Source: an uncultured Treponema sp.
GTDB taxonomy: Bacteria; Spirochaetota; Spirochaetia; Treponematales; Treponemataceae
Direction: 5' to 3'
Assembly: GCA_937890485.1 (NCBI GenBank)
Contig: CALBXN010000119.1
Coordinates: 1 to 64,000 of the forward strand
DNA: 64,000 nucleotides
Shown here: piece by piece, positions 6,924-14,841 of the stretch
Numbering within the stretch: position 1 is the first letter of the stretch
Layout: each line of letters begins with the position of its first letter
The notes under the pieces: generated by a model
What the model saw: the letters and a program-made list of their open reading frames with translations, nothing else
Databases searched by the model: none
What the model was told of the DNA's origin: nothing
Program-made: the position numbers and the translations under genes

Positions 6924-8219
6924 ATGTTTACTTGGAATCCAGTATTCAATTTTGTATTGAATATCAAAAGAAAATACGAAGAGAAATTTGGAATAGTTGA
7001 ATATAAAGAATATGTAGTAGAAGAAAAGACGCTTACATGTTTGGAATATTGGATTGAAATGCTCAATGATGATGCAGCCAAAGAAAAAATTAAATATTTG
7101 GAAATTAATCAGAGCGATTCTCTTATACTTATTAGATATGCAAAACATAGTAGCGTATCAGATGGACAATATGAAATTACAGCAGAAAACTTATGGGAGA
7201 TTGATGGGGGCTTTTACCTCGAATGTAGAAGCGTTGTAATCGACCTTAAAGAAGAATGTATTGTTATTTCTCCATTCAAAAAATTTCGTAATCTTAATGA
7301 GTGTCCGGCAAATGAACTGTCTGTCGTTACAGAAGAAATTAAGAATGCTAAAACCATTGAAATTACCAATAAATTAGATGGTTCAATGCAGTGTGCAAGA
7401 TGGTACAAAGGAAAGTTGTTTATGACAGGTAGCCAAGCTATTGAGCTTGAGAAGTCATGGCGATTAGCTGATGGTTATAGAATGATGAAAAGTGATGTTA
7501 ATTGTGTAAAAATGGTTCGAGAAAATCCAGATTATACCTTTATTTTTGAATACATTTCATTGGCAGATGCACACGTTGTAAAATATGAAAAACATGAAGA
7601 GGGATTATACCTTATTGGTGTAAGGCATGTATATTCTGGCAGACAGTTATCATACAAAGAAGTTGCAGATTTAGCTTCAAAATACAATGTTAAAATGACT
7701 CAAATATACGATAAGACTTTTGATGAAATTTTACAAGAAGTAAAATTTATCAAATCAGACGATCAAGAAGGATTTGTAGTCAATATTGATGGTCATATGA
7801 TTAAAGTTAAAGGTGATGATTATGTGAAAATTCACAAAATCCTGTCACAGATTTCTTCAATCAACTTGATTATTCAAAGCATTGCAGAGAATCGCATGGA
7901 TGATTTATTAAGTAAAGTTCCAGAGGCATATAAGCCAAGAGTAAGAAAAGTTTCAAAAGTTGTTTATGATTACATAGCAAAAATGGAAGAGGAAGTAAAT
8001 AAGTATTATGAATTTGCTCCGAAAGATGATAGGAAAACATTCATGATTTGGACAGAAACCAGTGTTCCTGTGAAGTTTAAGAAATATGTAAGAAATAAAT
8101 ATATTGGAGTCAAAAATAATTACTTAAAATATGGCAATGATAAATGTCCTGGTTATATAAAACTCAATCAAATGGGTGTTACTGATTACAAGACTATCTT
8201 TACGGAGGACGTAGAATAA
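6924..8219 (+). CDS. RNA ligase, T4 Rnl1-like
   Basis: 431 residues. Nucleotidyltransferase motifs in order: ITNKLDGSMQ (motif I, the Lys that is adenylated, about residue 152), FIFEYIS (motif III), DQEGFVV (motif IV) and MIKVKGDDYVK (motif V). Spacing and length fit the Rnl1 family, which seals 5'-phosphate to 3'-OH RNA ends, classically repairing tRNAs cut by host anticodon nucleases. The stop overlaps the start of the kinase-HD gene, so the pair is coupled like Pnkp and Rnl1 in T4. It has its own promoter and AAAGGAG site. Confidence 0.88.
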   Translation: MFTWNPVFNFVLNIKRKYEEKFGIVEYKEYVVEEKTLTCLEYWIEMLNDDAAKEKIKYLEINQSDSLILIRYAKHSSVSDGQYEITAENLWEIDGGFYLECRSVVIDLKEECIVISPFKKFRNLNECPANELSVVTEEIKNAKTIEITNKLDGSMQCARWYKGKLFMTGSQAIELEKSWRLADGYRMMKSDVNCVKMVRENPDYTFIFEYISLADAHVVKYEKHEEGLYLIGVRHVYSGRQLSYKEVADLASKYNVKMTQIYDKTFDEILQEVKFIKSDDQEGFVVNIDGHMIKVKGDDYVKIHKILSQISSINLIIQSIAENRMDDLLSKVPEAYKPRVRKVSKVVYDYIAKMEEEVNKYYEFAPKDDRKTFMIWTETSVPVKFKKYVRNKYIGVKNNYLKYGNDKCPGYIKLNQMGVTDYKTIFTEDVE

Positions 8220-9151
8220 TGGAAAAACCAATGTTTATTATGATGTGTGGATTGCCTGGAAGTGGCAAATCAAGCAATGCAAAAGCATTGTCAAAAATTT
8301 ATAATGCAACCATTTGTTCTTCAGATGCCATTAGAGAAGAAGTAACTGGTTCTGTAAGCAACCAAGACAAAGATCCAGAAGTGTTTAAGATATTACACGA
8401 TAGAATCAAAGAAAATCTATCGAGGGGGATTTCTGTAATTTATGATGCTTGTAATATTAGTTACAAAAAGCGAATGGCATTCTTGAACGAAATAAAGAAA
8501 TATGATTGCATGAAAGTATGTTATTTTGTATATACACCATATGAAAAAGTATTAACGAATAACAAAAACAGAGAGAATGTTGTTCCAGAATATGCAATTA
8601 AAAGAATGTATAAGAATATGTATGTTCCACAGTATTTTGAAGGCTGGGATATTGTTGTTATGAATTGTGAACAAGCAACAATAAAGAAAGGCTTAACAGA
8701 GCTGTTTTACGGTGATGATGGAATGTGTAAAATTGAACATGATAATCCACATCATACATTAAGTATTGGTGATCATTGTATTGCGTGTTATTTGAACATT
8801 CTCACTGAAAATTCTGGAAATATGAATTTCAATTTAGCAACTGCAGCATTATTACATGATATTGGAAAGCCATTTACGAAAGGTTATAAAGATAGTAAAG
8901 GCAATGAAAGTGATCATGCACATTATTATCAACATCATTTAGTATCAGCATATGATGCTATAGAGTATTTACTTGATAGAAATTATATGGATATCTTGGA
9001 TATCGTGGCAATGATTACTTATCATATGCATCCTTATTTTTGGGAAAAAGAGAACAATGAAAAAATGAAAAAGAAATATCGTCAGCTTTGGGGTGAAAAA
9101 ATGTTCGAGAATATTATGAAGCTCCATGTTGCAGATATGAAAGCACATTAG
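8219..9151 (+). CDS. Polynucleotide kinase-like / HD hydrolase fusion
   Basis: 310 residues in two parts. Residues 1-160: P-loop kinase of the T4 Pnkp type with GLPGSGKSS (Walker A), SSDAIREE and R....VPE..IKRM (lid). Residues about 170-300: an HD hydrolase with HTLSIGDHC, ALLHDIGKP, HHLVSAY and TYHMHP. T4 Pnkp instead has a HAD 3'-phosphatase C-terminal. Here the HD domain probably does the end-healing (2',3'-cyclic phosphate or 3'-phosphate removal), by analogy with Rnl-linked HD proteins; that is inference. It is translationally coupled to the ligase gene. Confidence 0.85.
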   Translation: MEKPMFIMMCGLPGSGKSSNAKALSKIYNATICSSDAIREEVTGSVSNQDKDPEVFKILHDRIKENLSRGISVIYDACNISYKKRMAFLNEIKKYDCMKVCYFVYTPYEKVLTNNKNRENVVPEYAIKRMYKNMYVPQYFEGWDIVVMNCEQATIKKGLTELFYGDDGMCKIEHDNPHHTLSIGDHCIACYLNILTENSGNMNFNLATAALLHDIGKPFTKGYKDSKGNESDHAHYYQHHLVSAYDAIEYLLDRNYMDILDIVAMITYHMHPYFWEKENNEKMKKKYRQLWGEKMFENIMKLHVADMKAH

Positions 9152-9159
9152 AGGTAGCA

Positions 9160-9723
9160 ATGAAATATATAAAAAGTCCACTTAATTATCACGGAGGTAA
9201 ATATAAATTACTTCCAGAGATAATGCCACACTTTCCAAAAGACATAGGAACTTTTGTTGATTTGTTTGGTGGTGGATTTAATGTAGGAATTAATATTGAT
9301 TCTGCAAAAATCGTTTACAACGACATAAATGAACAAGTGGAGGAATTGCTGAATTATCTATATAAAACTTCCACAACAGAATTAATCAAAAATATACATA
9401 GTATTATTGATGATTTTGGACTTAACAAAACGAATAAAGATGGTTATATGAAACTCAGAGAGTATTATAACGCCGGGAATAGAACTCCACTTGTTTTGTA
9501 TGTCTTGATATGCCATTCATTTAATAATCAAATACGTTTTAATAAAAAAGGTGAATTCAATTTGCCATTTGGAGAAAGAGAATTTAATCCTGCATTAGAA
9601 CAAAAGTTTATTGAGTTTGCAGATAGATTACATGAACTACATATTGAATTTCGCAATAAAGATTTTAACGAGATAGAAATATCAGAGTTTAGAAATAACG
9701 ATTTGATTAATTTTAGTAGTTAG
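9160..9723 (+). pseudogene. Dam-like adenine methyltransferase, N-terminal part (inversion-disrupted)
   Basis: The frame encodes the N-terminal two thirds of an alpha-class (D12/Dam) methyltransferase: SPLNYHGGKYKLL (motif X, binds SAM) at about 5-17 and FVDLFGGGFNVG (motif I) at about 31-42. After RNND at codons about 179-182 it runs into eight unrelated residues (LINFSSs then stop) where the catalytic DPPY should follow. That catalytic region lies on the opposite strand at 9713-10004. Flipping the segment between two 12-bp inverted repeats restores an uninterrupted 279-codon frame. As printed the product lacks its active site, so it should be inactive. GAGG precedes ATG. Confidence 0.9.
9693..9704 (+). 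repeat. Left inverted repeat of the invertible Dam segment
   Basis: AAATAACGATTT, exact inverted copy at 10005-10016. On the inner side similarity continues imperfectly (GATTAATT versus CATTTATT), giving about 20 bases with two mismatches. The repeat lies in the methyltransferase reading frame (codons for NNDF/L). Confidence 0.9.
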
Positions 9724-10004
9724 TAATAAGAACTTCTAAATCCTTGAAGTTTAGGGATTTTCGTTGGTAATTACAATTATGATAATTACTGTTTATATAG
9801 TGAATATTGTATTTCTTACTCCATTCTTTTAGTAAATCATTCGATTTTCCTTTTGACTGAAGTAAGTTTGAAAGTGCAAATTTTATATTGGCTCTATCCA
9901 ACAAATCTAGCCAATTTAAAAGATTTTGTTCGCACTCTTCGTTCCATTGACCATTTTCATTATAGGTTGCTTTTGAGATAAGGTATGGTGGATCACAATA
10001 AATG
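9705..10004. other. Inverted 300-bp segment carrying the Dam catalytic end
   Basis: Segment bounded by the 12-bp inverted repeats. In the printed orientation it interrupts the methyltransferase gene; inverted, it joins codon for codon to encode NNDFIYCDPPYLISK and the rest of the protein to a stop at 9713-9715. It has no promoter or recombinase gene inside. A site-specific inversion switch is the simplest biological reading; an assembly flip at short repeats is the main alternative. Confidence 0.82.
9713..10004 (-). pseudogene. Dam-like methyltransferase, C-terminal part (inverted)
   Basis: Minus-strand frame of 97 codons. It begins at the repeat with FIYCDPPYLIS, the catalytic motif IV of Dam-type enzymes, continues with TYNENGQWNEECEQ, FALSNLLQSKGKSN and YHNCNYQRK, typical of the C-terminal half of phage Dam proteins, and ends LITNY. 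It has no ribosome site and no start of its own, so it is not a free gene. It completes the 182-codon N-terminal part at 9160-9704. Confidence 0.9.
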
Positions 10005-10016
10005 AAATCGTTATTT
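10005..10016 (-). repeat. Right inverted repeat of the invertible Dam segment
   Basis: AAATCGTTATTT on the + strand, exact inverse of the repeat at 9693-9704. It ends 22 bases before the next gene's start, so inversion leaves that gene's ribosome site (GAGGTG) intact. Confidence 0.9.
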
Positions 10017-10038
10017 AATCAGATTTATGAGGTGAAAA

Positions 10039-10608
10039 ATGAAACTTAGAAACGTATTTAAACATTTCAAATTGATAACAATACATCGTTGGTACGTTTT
10101 CTTAAATTGCTGTAAAGCTGGTATGCCAATTAGAGGTTTATGCCATGACTTATCCAAGTATTCTCCAACGGAGTTTTGGGAAAGTGTTAAATACTTTCAA
10201 GGAAACAGATCGCCGATAGATGCTTGTAAAGAAGTAAATGGCTATTCTATGGCATGGATGCATCACAAGGGCAGAAATCCACATCATTATGAACACTGGC
10301 AAGATAATTTTGATAAAGGTGGTCAAGCTGTTCAAATGCCTTTTAAATATGCACTTGAATTAGTATGTGACTATCTTGCTGCCGGAAGAGCTTATATGAA
10401 AAAAGATTTTTCGTATATAGCGGAATATGATTGGTGGTGTGGCAAAAAGAAAAATCCAATCGCAATGCACCCACAAACCAAAGAGTTTATTGAGTTGATG
10501 TTAAATCAAATGAGAATTGATGGTAATAATGATTGTTTAGCAAAACCAGTTGCAAAACATATCTATAACATTGCAGAAAGAAATGTTTTAAAAGAGGTAA
10601 AGAAATGA
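10039..10608 (+). CDS. DUF5662-family protein
   Basis: 189 residues. [25 protein letters not shown] at the start, then [17 protein letters not shown] and [10 protein letters not shown] follow the pattern of the DUF5662 proteins found in many Firmicute phages and genomes. The conserved H, HD and HH residues suggest a metal site in a helical fold, possibly hydrolytic, but no activity is established to my knowledge. It overlaps the next gene by 4 bases. Confidence 0.72.
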   Translation: MKLRNVFKHFKLITIHRWYVFLNCCKAGMPIRGLCHDLSKYSPTEFWESVKYFQGNRSPIDACKEVNGYSMAWMHHKGRNPHHYEHWQDNFDKGGQAVQMPFKYALELVCDYLAAGRAYMKKDFSYIAEYDWWCGKKKNPIAMHPQTKEFIELMLNQMRIDGNNDCLAKPVAKHIYNIAERNVLKEVKK

Positions 10609-10964
10609 GAAAATTAACAACTATTCAAAAAAGAGAAAAACTTAACACTGTATATGCAATTGATGAACCTGGTGCTGGTGGTGCAAATCATCTATACAAA
10701 ATTGAAGCTAATGGTAGAGATGGTGAATATGCATTAATTCAATTCCAACAGGGAGCAAGAAAAGATGAAAATGCAATTCATGGAATTATTGATACAGATT
10801 TGCTTGAAATTGTAAGAGATAGATTGAAGAGTTTTCAAAATGGAAATTTCGCAACAGCTTACAACGAAAAGGCTCTTGAACACATTGAGATTGCATTAAT
10901 GTATATGAATCAGAGAGTTGAAGATCGTATCGAAAGGAATGTTCTTGGCACATATAATGCTTAG
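10605..10964 (+). CDS. Acb2/Tad1-like anti-defence signal sponge
   Basis: 119 residues. The pattern [53 protein letters not shown], then [24 protein letters not shown] matches the Acb2/Tad1 hairpin-domain family as I remember it (E.GPGGA.H.Y, FQ.GP..E.GVNG...EDLLAIV.DRL..FQ, RT..R..RGVEGTH). Proteins of this family bind cyclic nucleotide signals (CBASS cyclic di/trinucleotides, gcADPR of Thoeris) and so block signalling-based phage defence. Small, soluble, cytoplasmic. Assignment rests on recalled family pattern; ligand not predictable. RBS AGAGG precedes ATG; the start overlaps the upstream gene. Confidence 0.75.
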   Translation: MRKLTTIQKREKLNTVYAIDEPGAGGANHLYKIEANGRDGEYALIQFQQGARKDENAIHGIIDTDLLEIVRDRLKSFQNGNFATAYNEKALEHIEIALMYMNQRVEDRIERNVLGTYNA

Positions 10965-11244
10965 ATTCAAAACCAGAACAATAGATGAATATTTTGGCTC
11001 TGAGAAAATATTAAAGTTTATTGAATATGGCGAAACCAACAAACATTTACTTGGGAGATACGATGGCTCTTTATCATTATATCGAAGGTGTAAATGGATT
11101 AGAAGTATAGACCATCATATTTTTAAATATGGTAACGATACATACGGTATAAATTATGAGTATGCAAAAAGACTAATAAGAAAAACGCTCAGAGAATTAG
11201 AAATTTGGGAGAAAACAAATGCGAGTAATATTTTTAGATGTTGA
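10957..11244 (+). CDS. Small phage protein of unknown function
   Basis: About 95 residues, basic, with many aromatic residues and a helical C-terminal half. No family recognised. ATG 10957 overlaps the previous stop by 8 bases; ATG 10939 is an alternative, closer to an AAAGG. The 3' end overlaps the HAD gene by 26 bases, which is rather long. Confidence 0.5.
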   Translation: MLRFKTRTIDEYFGSEKILKFIEYGETNKHLLGRYDGSLSLYRRCKWIRSIDHHIFKYGNDTYGINYEYAKRLIRKTLRELEIWEKTNASNIFRC

Positions 11245-11857
11245 TGGCGTTTTGAACTCCATGTATGACGCAGAACAACAAAACAATAAAAAGGTTTTCT
11301 ATGATGAAGTGGAAGATAGACCGTTGAAATTGTTGCAAGAATTAGTAAATACAACCAAAGCAAAAATTGTTATTTCTTCAACATGGCGAATTGGCTGTGC
11401 AAGAGATAAAAATGGAATGAATCATTTTGGAGAAGCATTATTTCAAAAACTTGAAAATCGCTTGAAAGATTATGGAATGGAAATTTACGATATAACACCT
11501 GTTTTGAGAGGTAGTGATAAGCAGCGTGGAGATGAAATTAGAGAATGGTTAAAACTCCACAATGATGTTAAATCGTTTGTAATTTTAGATGATGATTCAG
11601 ATATGCGAGAATTTACAAGCACCAACTTAGTAAAGACTACATTTGAAAAAGGGCTTCAGCCGGAACATATAGAAGTTGCCAAAGCTATTTTAGAAGCAGA
11701 CACAACAGATATTGATAAATTTATGGATATTCTTACAAGAAAATGGAAAGAACACCCAGAATTAAGATTTGGTCAGTTGGTTGTAAATATACTTGGAACA
11801 GATCCGTTTTACATTGAAAATGCTAACGCTATTAATTTAATAAACAATTATAAATAA
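11219..11857 (+). CDS. HAD-family phosphatase (RNA-repair 'Swiss army knife' HAD type)
   Basis: 212 residues. HAD motifs: [10 protein letters not shown] (motif I, nucleophile Asp) at residues 4-13, IVISSTWR (motif II) at about 50-57, ILDDDSDM (motif IV acid pair) at about 121-128. The layout, with a DGVLN start and a short cap, is that of the HAD domain linked to RNA-repair proteins. It may act on nucleic-acid 3' phosphates or nucleotides and may complement the ligase and kinase-HD proteins 2 kb upstream; that link is inference. Confidence 0.75.
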   Translation: MRVIFLDVDGVLNSMYDAEQQNNKKVFYDEVEDRPLKLLQELVNTTKAKIVISSTWRIGCARDKNGMNHFGEALFQKLENRLKDYGMEIYDITPVLRGSDKQRGDEIREWLKLHNDVKSFVILDDDSDMREFTSTNLVKTTFEKGLQPEHIEVAKAILEADTTDIDKFMDILTRKWKEHPELRFGQLVVNILGTDPFYIENANAINLINNYK

Positions 11858-11872
11858 TGGGGTGAAATATGA

Positions 11873-12169
11873 ATGAATACCACAATAAAAGCCCCACTTA
11901 AAAAGCCACAATTTATACCATTACCAATATATGTTATGACAGCAACACAACCACAATCAGATATACACTATGGAATAAAAAGGATATGGAAAGGTAAAGA
12001 ATTGAAAATGCCTGCATGTGGTGCAATGAGTACATATATGACAGACGATTTAAAGTTATGTACTTGTAAAGAATGCATTTCTTCCGTAATGAGAATGGTA
12101 TTTGGTGGAAAAATTAAAACAACAATAAACTATGAAGGAGAAGGAAAATATGAATCAGAATTTAACTGA
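11873..12169 (+). CDS. Small phage protein with a cysteine pair, unknown function
   Basis: 98 residues. The middle contains MPACGAMSTYMTDDLKLCTCKECISSVMR, with C...CTCKEC possibly binding zinc. No family recognised. GGGGTG lies ahead of ATG 11873, and the 3' end overlaps the VWA gene by 20 bases. Confidence 0.55.
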   Translation: MNTTIKAPLKKPQFIPLPIYVMTATQPQSDIHYGIKRIWKGKELKMPACGAMSTYMTDDLKLCTCKECISSVMRMVFGGKIKTTINYEGEGKYESEFN

Positions 12170-12803
12170 AATGGTCTTGATTCTTGATATGAGTGGTTCA
12201 ATGAGTCCTTTAACATCTGATACAATTGGAGGTTACAACACTCTTATCAACCAACAGAAAAATGAACCAGGCAATGCAAAAGTAACAACAGTTCTGTTTG
12301 ATAACAGATATATTATGTTGCATGATAGTGTTGACATTCAGGAAGTTTCAGAAATGACAGCAAGAGAATATATGCCATGTGGAATGACTGCAATGTTAGA
12401 TGCAATTGGAAGAACAATTAATTCAGTAGGTCAGCGTCTTGCAAATATGCCGGAAGAAGAAAGACCAGCAAAAGTAATTTTTACAATTATTACTGATGGA
12501 TATGAAAATGCAAGCAAAGAATTTACATATTCAAAAGTAAAAGAAATGATTGAGCATCAGAGAAATAAATATAATTGGATTTTTACTTTTATTGGTGCGA
12601 ATATCGACACAGCAGAAGTTGGAAATAATTTAGGTATTGATGCGAAATTATCAAAAACTTATACAGCTTCTAAAGAAGGAACAGAATCAGTATTTATGGC
12701 AACATCAAAAGCTATGTCTTATACAAGAGGTGTAGGTGGACAGTCTGTAAATTGTTGTGCGTTTGCAGATAGCTTATCTGACATTTTGGACGAGGTGGAA
12801 TAA
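12150..12803 (+). CDS. VWA-domain protein
   Basis: 217 residues forming one von Willebrand factor A domain. VLILDMSGSMSP near the start is the MIDAS metal site (D.SGS). TAMLDAIG and FTIITDGYEN supply the Thr and Asp of the same site. Phage VWA proteins mediate protein-protein contacts, often with AAA ATPases, but none is in sight. ATG 12150 follows GGAGAAGG; the stop overlaps the DHH gene start. Target unknown. Confidence 0.82.
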   Translation: MNQNLTEMVLILDMSGSMSPLTSDTIGGYNTLINQQKNEPGNAKVTTVLFDNRYIMLHDSVDIQEVSEMTAREYMPCGMTAMLDAIGRTINSVGQRLANMPEEERPAKVIFTIITDGYENASKEFTYSKVKEMIEHQRNKYNWIFTFIGANIDTAEVGNNLGIDAKLSKTYTASKEGTESVFMATSKAMSYTRGVGGQSVNCCAFADSLSDILDEVE

Positions 12804-13657
12804 TGAAGTGTTTTTATCATAATGATATGGATGGTAAATGTGCTGGTTCAATCGTAGCAAGATTTACAGGTAATTATAATAAAGAAGATTATATTATGTA
12901 CGATTACTCAGCACCTTATCCAACTGAGTTAATTGAAGATGGTGAAACAGTCTATTTTGTAGATTTATCATTTTCTTCTAATTCAATTGATAAGTTGGAA
13001 GAAATTCTTCACAAGAAAAATTGTAAACTCATTTGGTGTGACCATCATACATCGAGTATGGAAGTACTTAGAAGTAATCCAGAATATAATAAAATCTCAG
13101 GAATTCGCAAAGAGGGAATTAGTGGTGCAGCACTTACATGGATGTATTTCAAATCTTGTTCATTCGAAGAAGTACCTAAATTTGTGAAGTATGTAAGTGA
13201 TTTTGACTGTTGGAAATTCTCATATCCAGACACTATGTTTTTCAAATATGGTCTTGAATCAACAGAATATGATGCACTTGACATTATTTGGAATCAGCTT
13301 GTAAGGGATGAATCAAAACATACTCTACTTAATCAAATGATTGAAAAAGGAAAGGCAATCAATGCCTATGTAACAAGAGAATATGCCTTATATAAAGAAA
13401 AATATGCATATGAAGGAAGATTAGAAGGATATAAATGTCTAATTGTAAATCGTAGTTGTAATAGCTTGATTTTCGGTGATTCAATCAATAATTATCCTAT
13501 CGTTGCAATTTGGGCTTATGATGGCAAGAAATATAAATATTCACTTTATTCAACACATAAAGATGTTGACTGTTCAAAAATTGCTGAAAAATTTGGTGGT
13601 GGTGGTCATAAAGGTGCTGCCGGATTTGTAAGTGATGAACTTGTATTTAAAAAATAA
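12803..13657 (+). CDS. DHH-family phosphoesterase
   Basis: 284 residues. HNDMDGKCAG (N.D.DG), FVDLSFS, WCDHHTSS (the DHH motif) and SDFDCW give the metal ligands of the DHH domain. GGGGHKGAAGF at the C-terminus is the substrate-binding GGGH of the DHHA1 domain. Family members cleave short oligoribonucleotides or linear/cyclic dinucleotides (NrnA, GdpP, RecJ relatives). The stand-alone size fits a NrnA-like nano-RNase. A role in degrading cyclic-nucleotide signals is possible. Starts at the overlap TAATG with the VWA gene. Confidence 0.82.
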   Translation: MKCFYHNDMDGKCAGSIVARFTGNYNKEDYIMYDYSAPYPTELIEDGETVYFVDLSFSSNSIDKLEEILHKKNCKLIWCDHHTSSMEVLRSNPEYNKISGIRKEGISGAALTWMYFKSCSFEEVPKFVKYVSDFDCWKFSYPDTMFFKYGLESTEYDALDIIWNQLVRDESKHTLLNQMIEKGKAINAYVTREYALYKEKYAYEGRLEGYKCLIVNRSCNSLIFGDSINNYPIVAIWAYDGKKYKYSLYSTHKDVDCSKIAEKFGGGGHKGAAGFVSDELVFKK

Positions 13658-13658
13658 T

Positions 13659-13916
13659 ATGAAAAGATTATCAGAAAATGAAATTAAACACATAATCGAG
13701 AATAATGATTTGAGCAAATTACCTTGCAAACCAGGTGATAAATTTTGGGAATTAAACACCAACTTTATTGAACCTGTAATATATCCTAGAATAGCACATA
13801 CAATCAAACATTGTATATATGTGTTGGAAAGGCTAGGAGAGGTTACATTCTTAAATGAAGAGGATGCTCAAGTAGTACTCGATAAATTAATTGAAAAGAA
13901 AAAGGGAGAACAATAA
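13659..13916 (+). CDS. Small phage protein of unknown function
   Basis: 85 residues: KPGDKFWELN in the middle, then I..RIAHTIKH and a C-terminal L.EED A..VLDKL pattern. This resembles small phage proteins that precede the DUF-type protein which follows; no function is known to me. Starts 1 base after the DHH stop with a poor ribosome site, so coupling is likely. Confidence 0.55.
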   Translation: MKRLSENEIKHIIENNDLSKLPCKPGDKFWELNTNFIEPVIYPRIAHTIKHCIYVLERLGEVTFLNEEDAQVVLDKLIEKKKGEQ

Positions 13917-13917
13917 T

Positions 13918-14265
13918 ATGTCAAAGAAAGCAAAAGAAGTAGTTGGAATTTTAGAATTTAATTCAATCGAAGAAATGGCAGATTTCCATGATATGCTGCT
14001 TGATTTAGCAGAAGAAATTGAAGGAGTACTTGGAGTAGAATATGAGGATGAAATTGGTATGAGTATCAACTTGGAAGATGAAATTGAAAAAGTAACATTC
14101 AATGATCCTGCAACAATTGTATTCTAGAAAGATGGAACAAAGACAGTTTCTAAGTGCCATAAGGGTGATACATATAATAAAGAAACAGGTCTTGCGATGT
14201 GTATTATTCGTAAACTTTGTAATAACAGAAATTATAACAAAGTATTTGAAAAATTCATCAAATAA
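13918..14265 (+). pseudogene. Small phage protein interrupted by an in-frame amber codon
   Basis: The first 69 codons end in NDPATIVF then TAG (14125-14127). The same frame stays open for 45 more codons to TAA 14265 and reads KDGTKTVSKCHKGDTYNKETGLAMCIIRK. Many phage proteins have V.FW.DGTKT.V.C..GD.FD...GLA..I.KK at this point, so TAG probably replaced TGG (Trp) by one transition. Recoding of TAG is unlikely because several neighbours end in TAG. ATG 13918 starts 1 base after the previous stop. Either the gene is broken, the short form suffices, or a host suppressor reads through. Confidence 0.75.
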
Positions 14266-14280
14266 CAAACAAAAATAAAG

Positions 14281-14308
14281 TTGACAAAACAAGAAAGTAT
14301 GATATAAT
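14281..14308 (+). promoter_or_regulatory. Sigma70-type promoter for the nucleotide-metabolism operon
   Basis: TTGACA at 14281-14286, a 16-bp spacer, perfect TATAAT at 14303-14308, then the next gene at 14336. It likely drives the chain through thyA, DHFR, nrdD/G and dUTPase, where no later strong promoter was seen. Confidence 0.82.
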
Positions 14309-14335
14309 AAGTGAGAACTTAAAAAGGAGAATATT

Positions 14336-14830
14336 ATGTTAAGGATTGTTATAGCCGGATCAAGAAGTTTTAATAACTTTGAATTGTTAGAGAAAAATTT
14401 AATAATGGTATTATTCGACTTAAACAAAAAATATCCTCAACTTAATGTTTTAACGATTGATAAGCAGAAGCATTCATATAGAATAAACCGTGAAAATATT
14501 GAAATTATAAGTGGTAAAGCAAAAGGAGCAGACACTTTAGGCGAAAAATTTGCTGAGAAATATAATCTTGCATTAAAAGAATTTCCGGCAAAATGGGATG
14601 ATTTGAGTGCTACACCATGTAAAATTGTAAATAATATGCATGGAAAGTATAATGCTTTAGCTGGTCACAATCGTAATCGTGAAATGGCAGAATATGCCTC
14701 TTCCGATAATTCCTTTGGGGTTCTCACTTTATTTTGGGATGGACAAAGTAAAGGTAGTAAAAATATGAAAGCTCAAGCTGTGATATATAGTCTTGAACTT
14801 TATGAATTTACTGTAAACAAACAGAAATAA
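14336..14830 (+). CDS. SLOG/DUF2493-family protein
   Basis: 164 residues. MLRIVIAGSRSFNN is the glycine-rich nucleotide-binding start, and IISGKAKGADTLGEKFA is the second conserved loop (SG.A.GAD..GE..A) of the YspA/DUF2493 branch of the SLOG fold. Such proteins bind nucleotide-like ligands. The exact ligand is unknown; phage copies may sense or bind NAD-derived or cyclic nucleotide signals. AAAAGGAG precedes ATG, directly behind the promoter. Confidence 0.8.
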   Translation: MLRIVIAGSRSFNNFELLEKNLIMVLFDLNKKYPQLNVLTIDKQKHSYRINRENIEIISGKAKGADTLGEKFAEKYNLALKEFPAKWDDLSATPCKIVNNMHGKYNALAGHNRNREMAEYASSDNSFGVLTLFWDGQSKGSKNMKAQAVIYSLELYEFTVNKQK

Positions 14831-14841
14831 AGGGTGATAAA

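Noticed and set aside
9713..9904. 63-residue minus-strand frame as an independent small gene
   Set aside because: It has no ribosome site, and its residues are the C-terminal end of a Dam protein; it is part of the inverted segment, not a gene.
13918..14265. Phage-wide recoding of TAG
   Set aside because: Several intact genes in the window (for example those ending at 3184, 9151, 15054, 16667) end in TAG with the next gene directly after.
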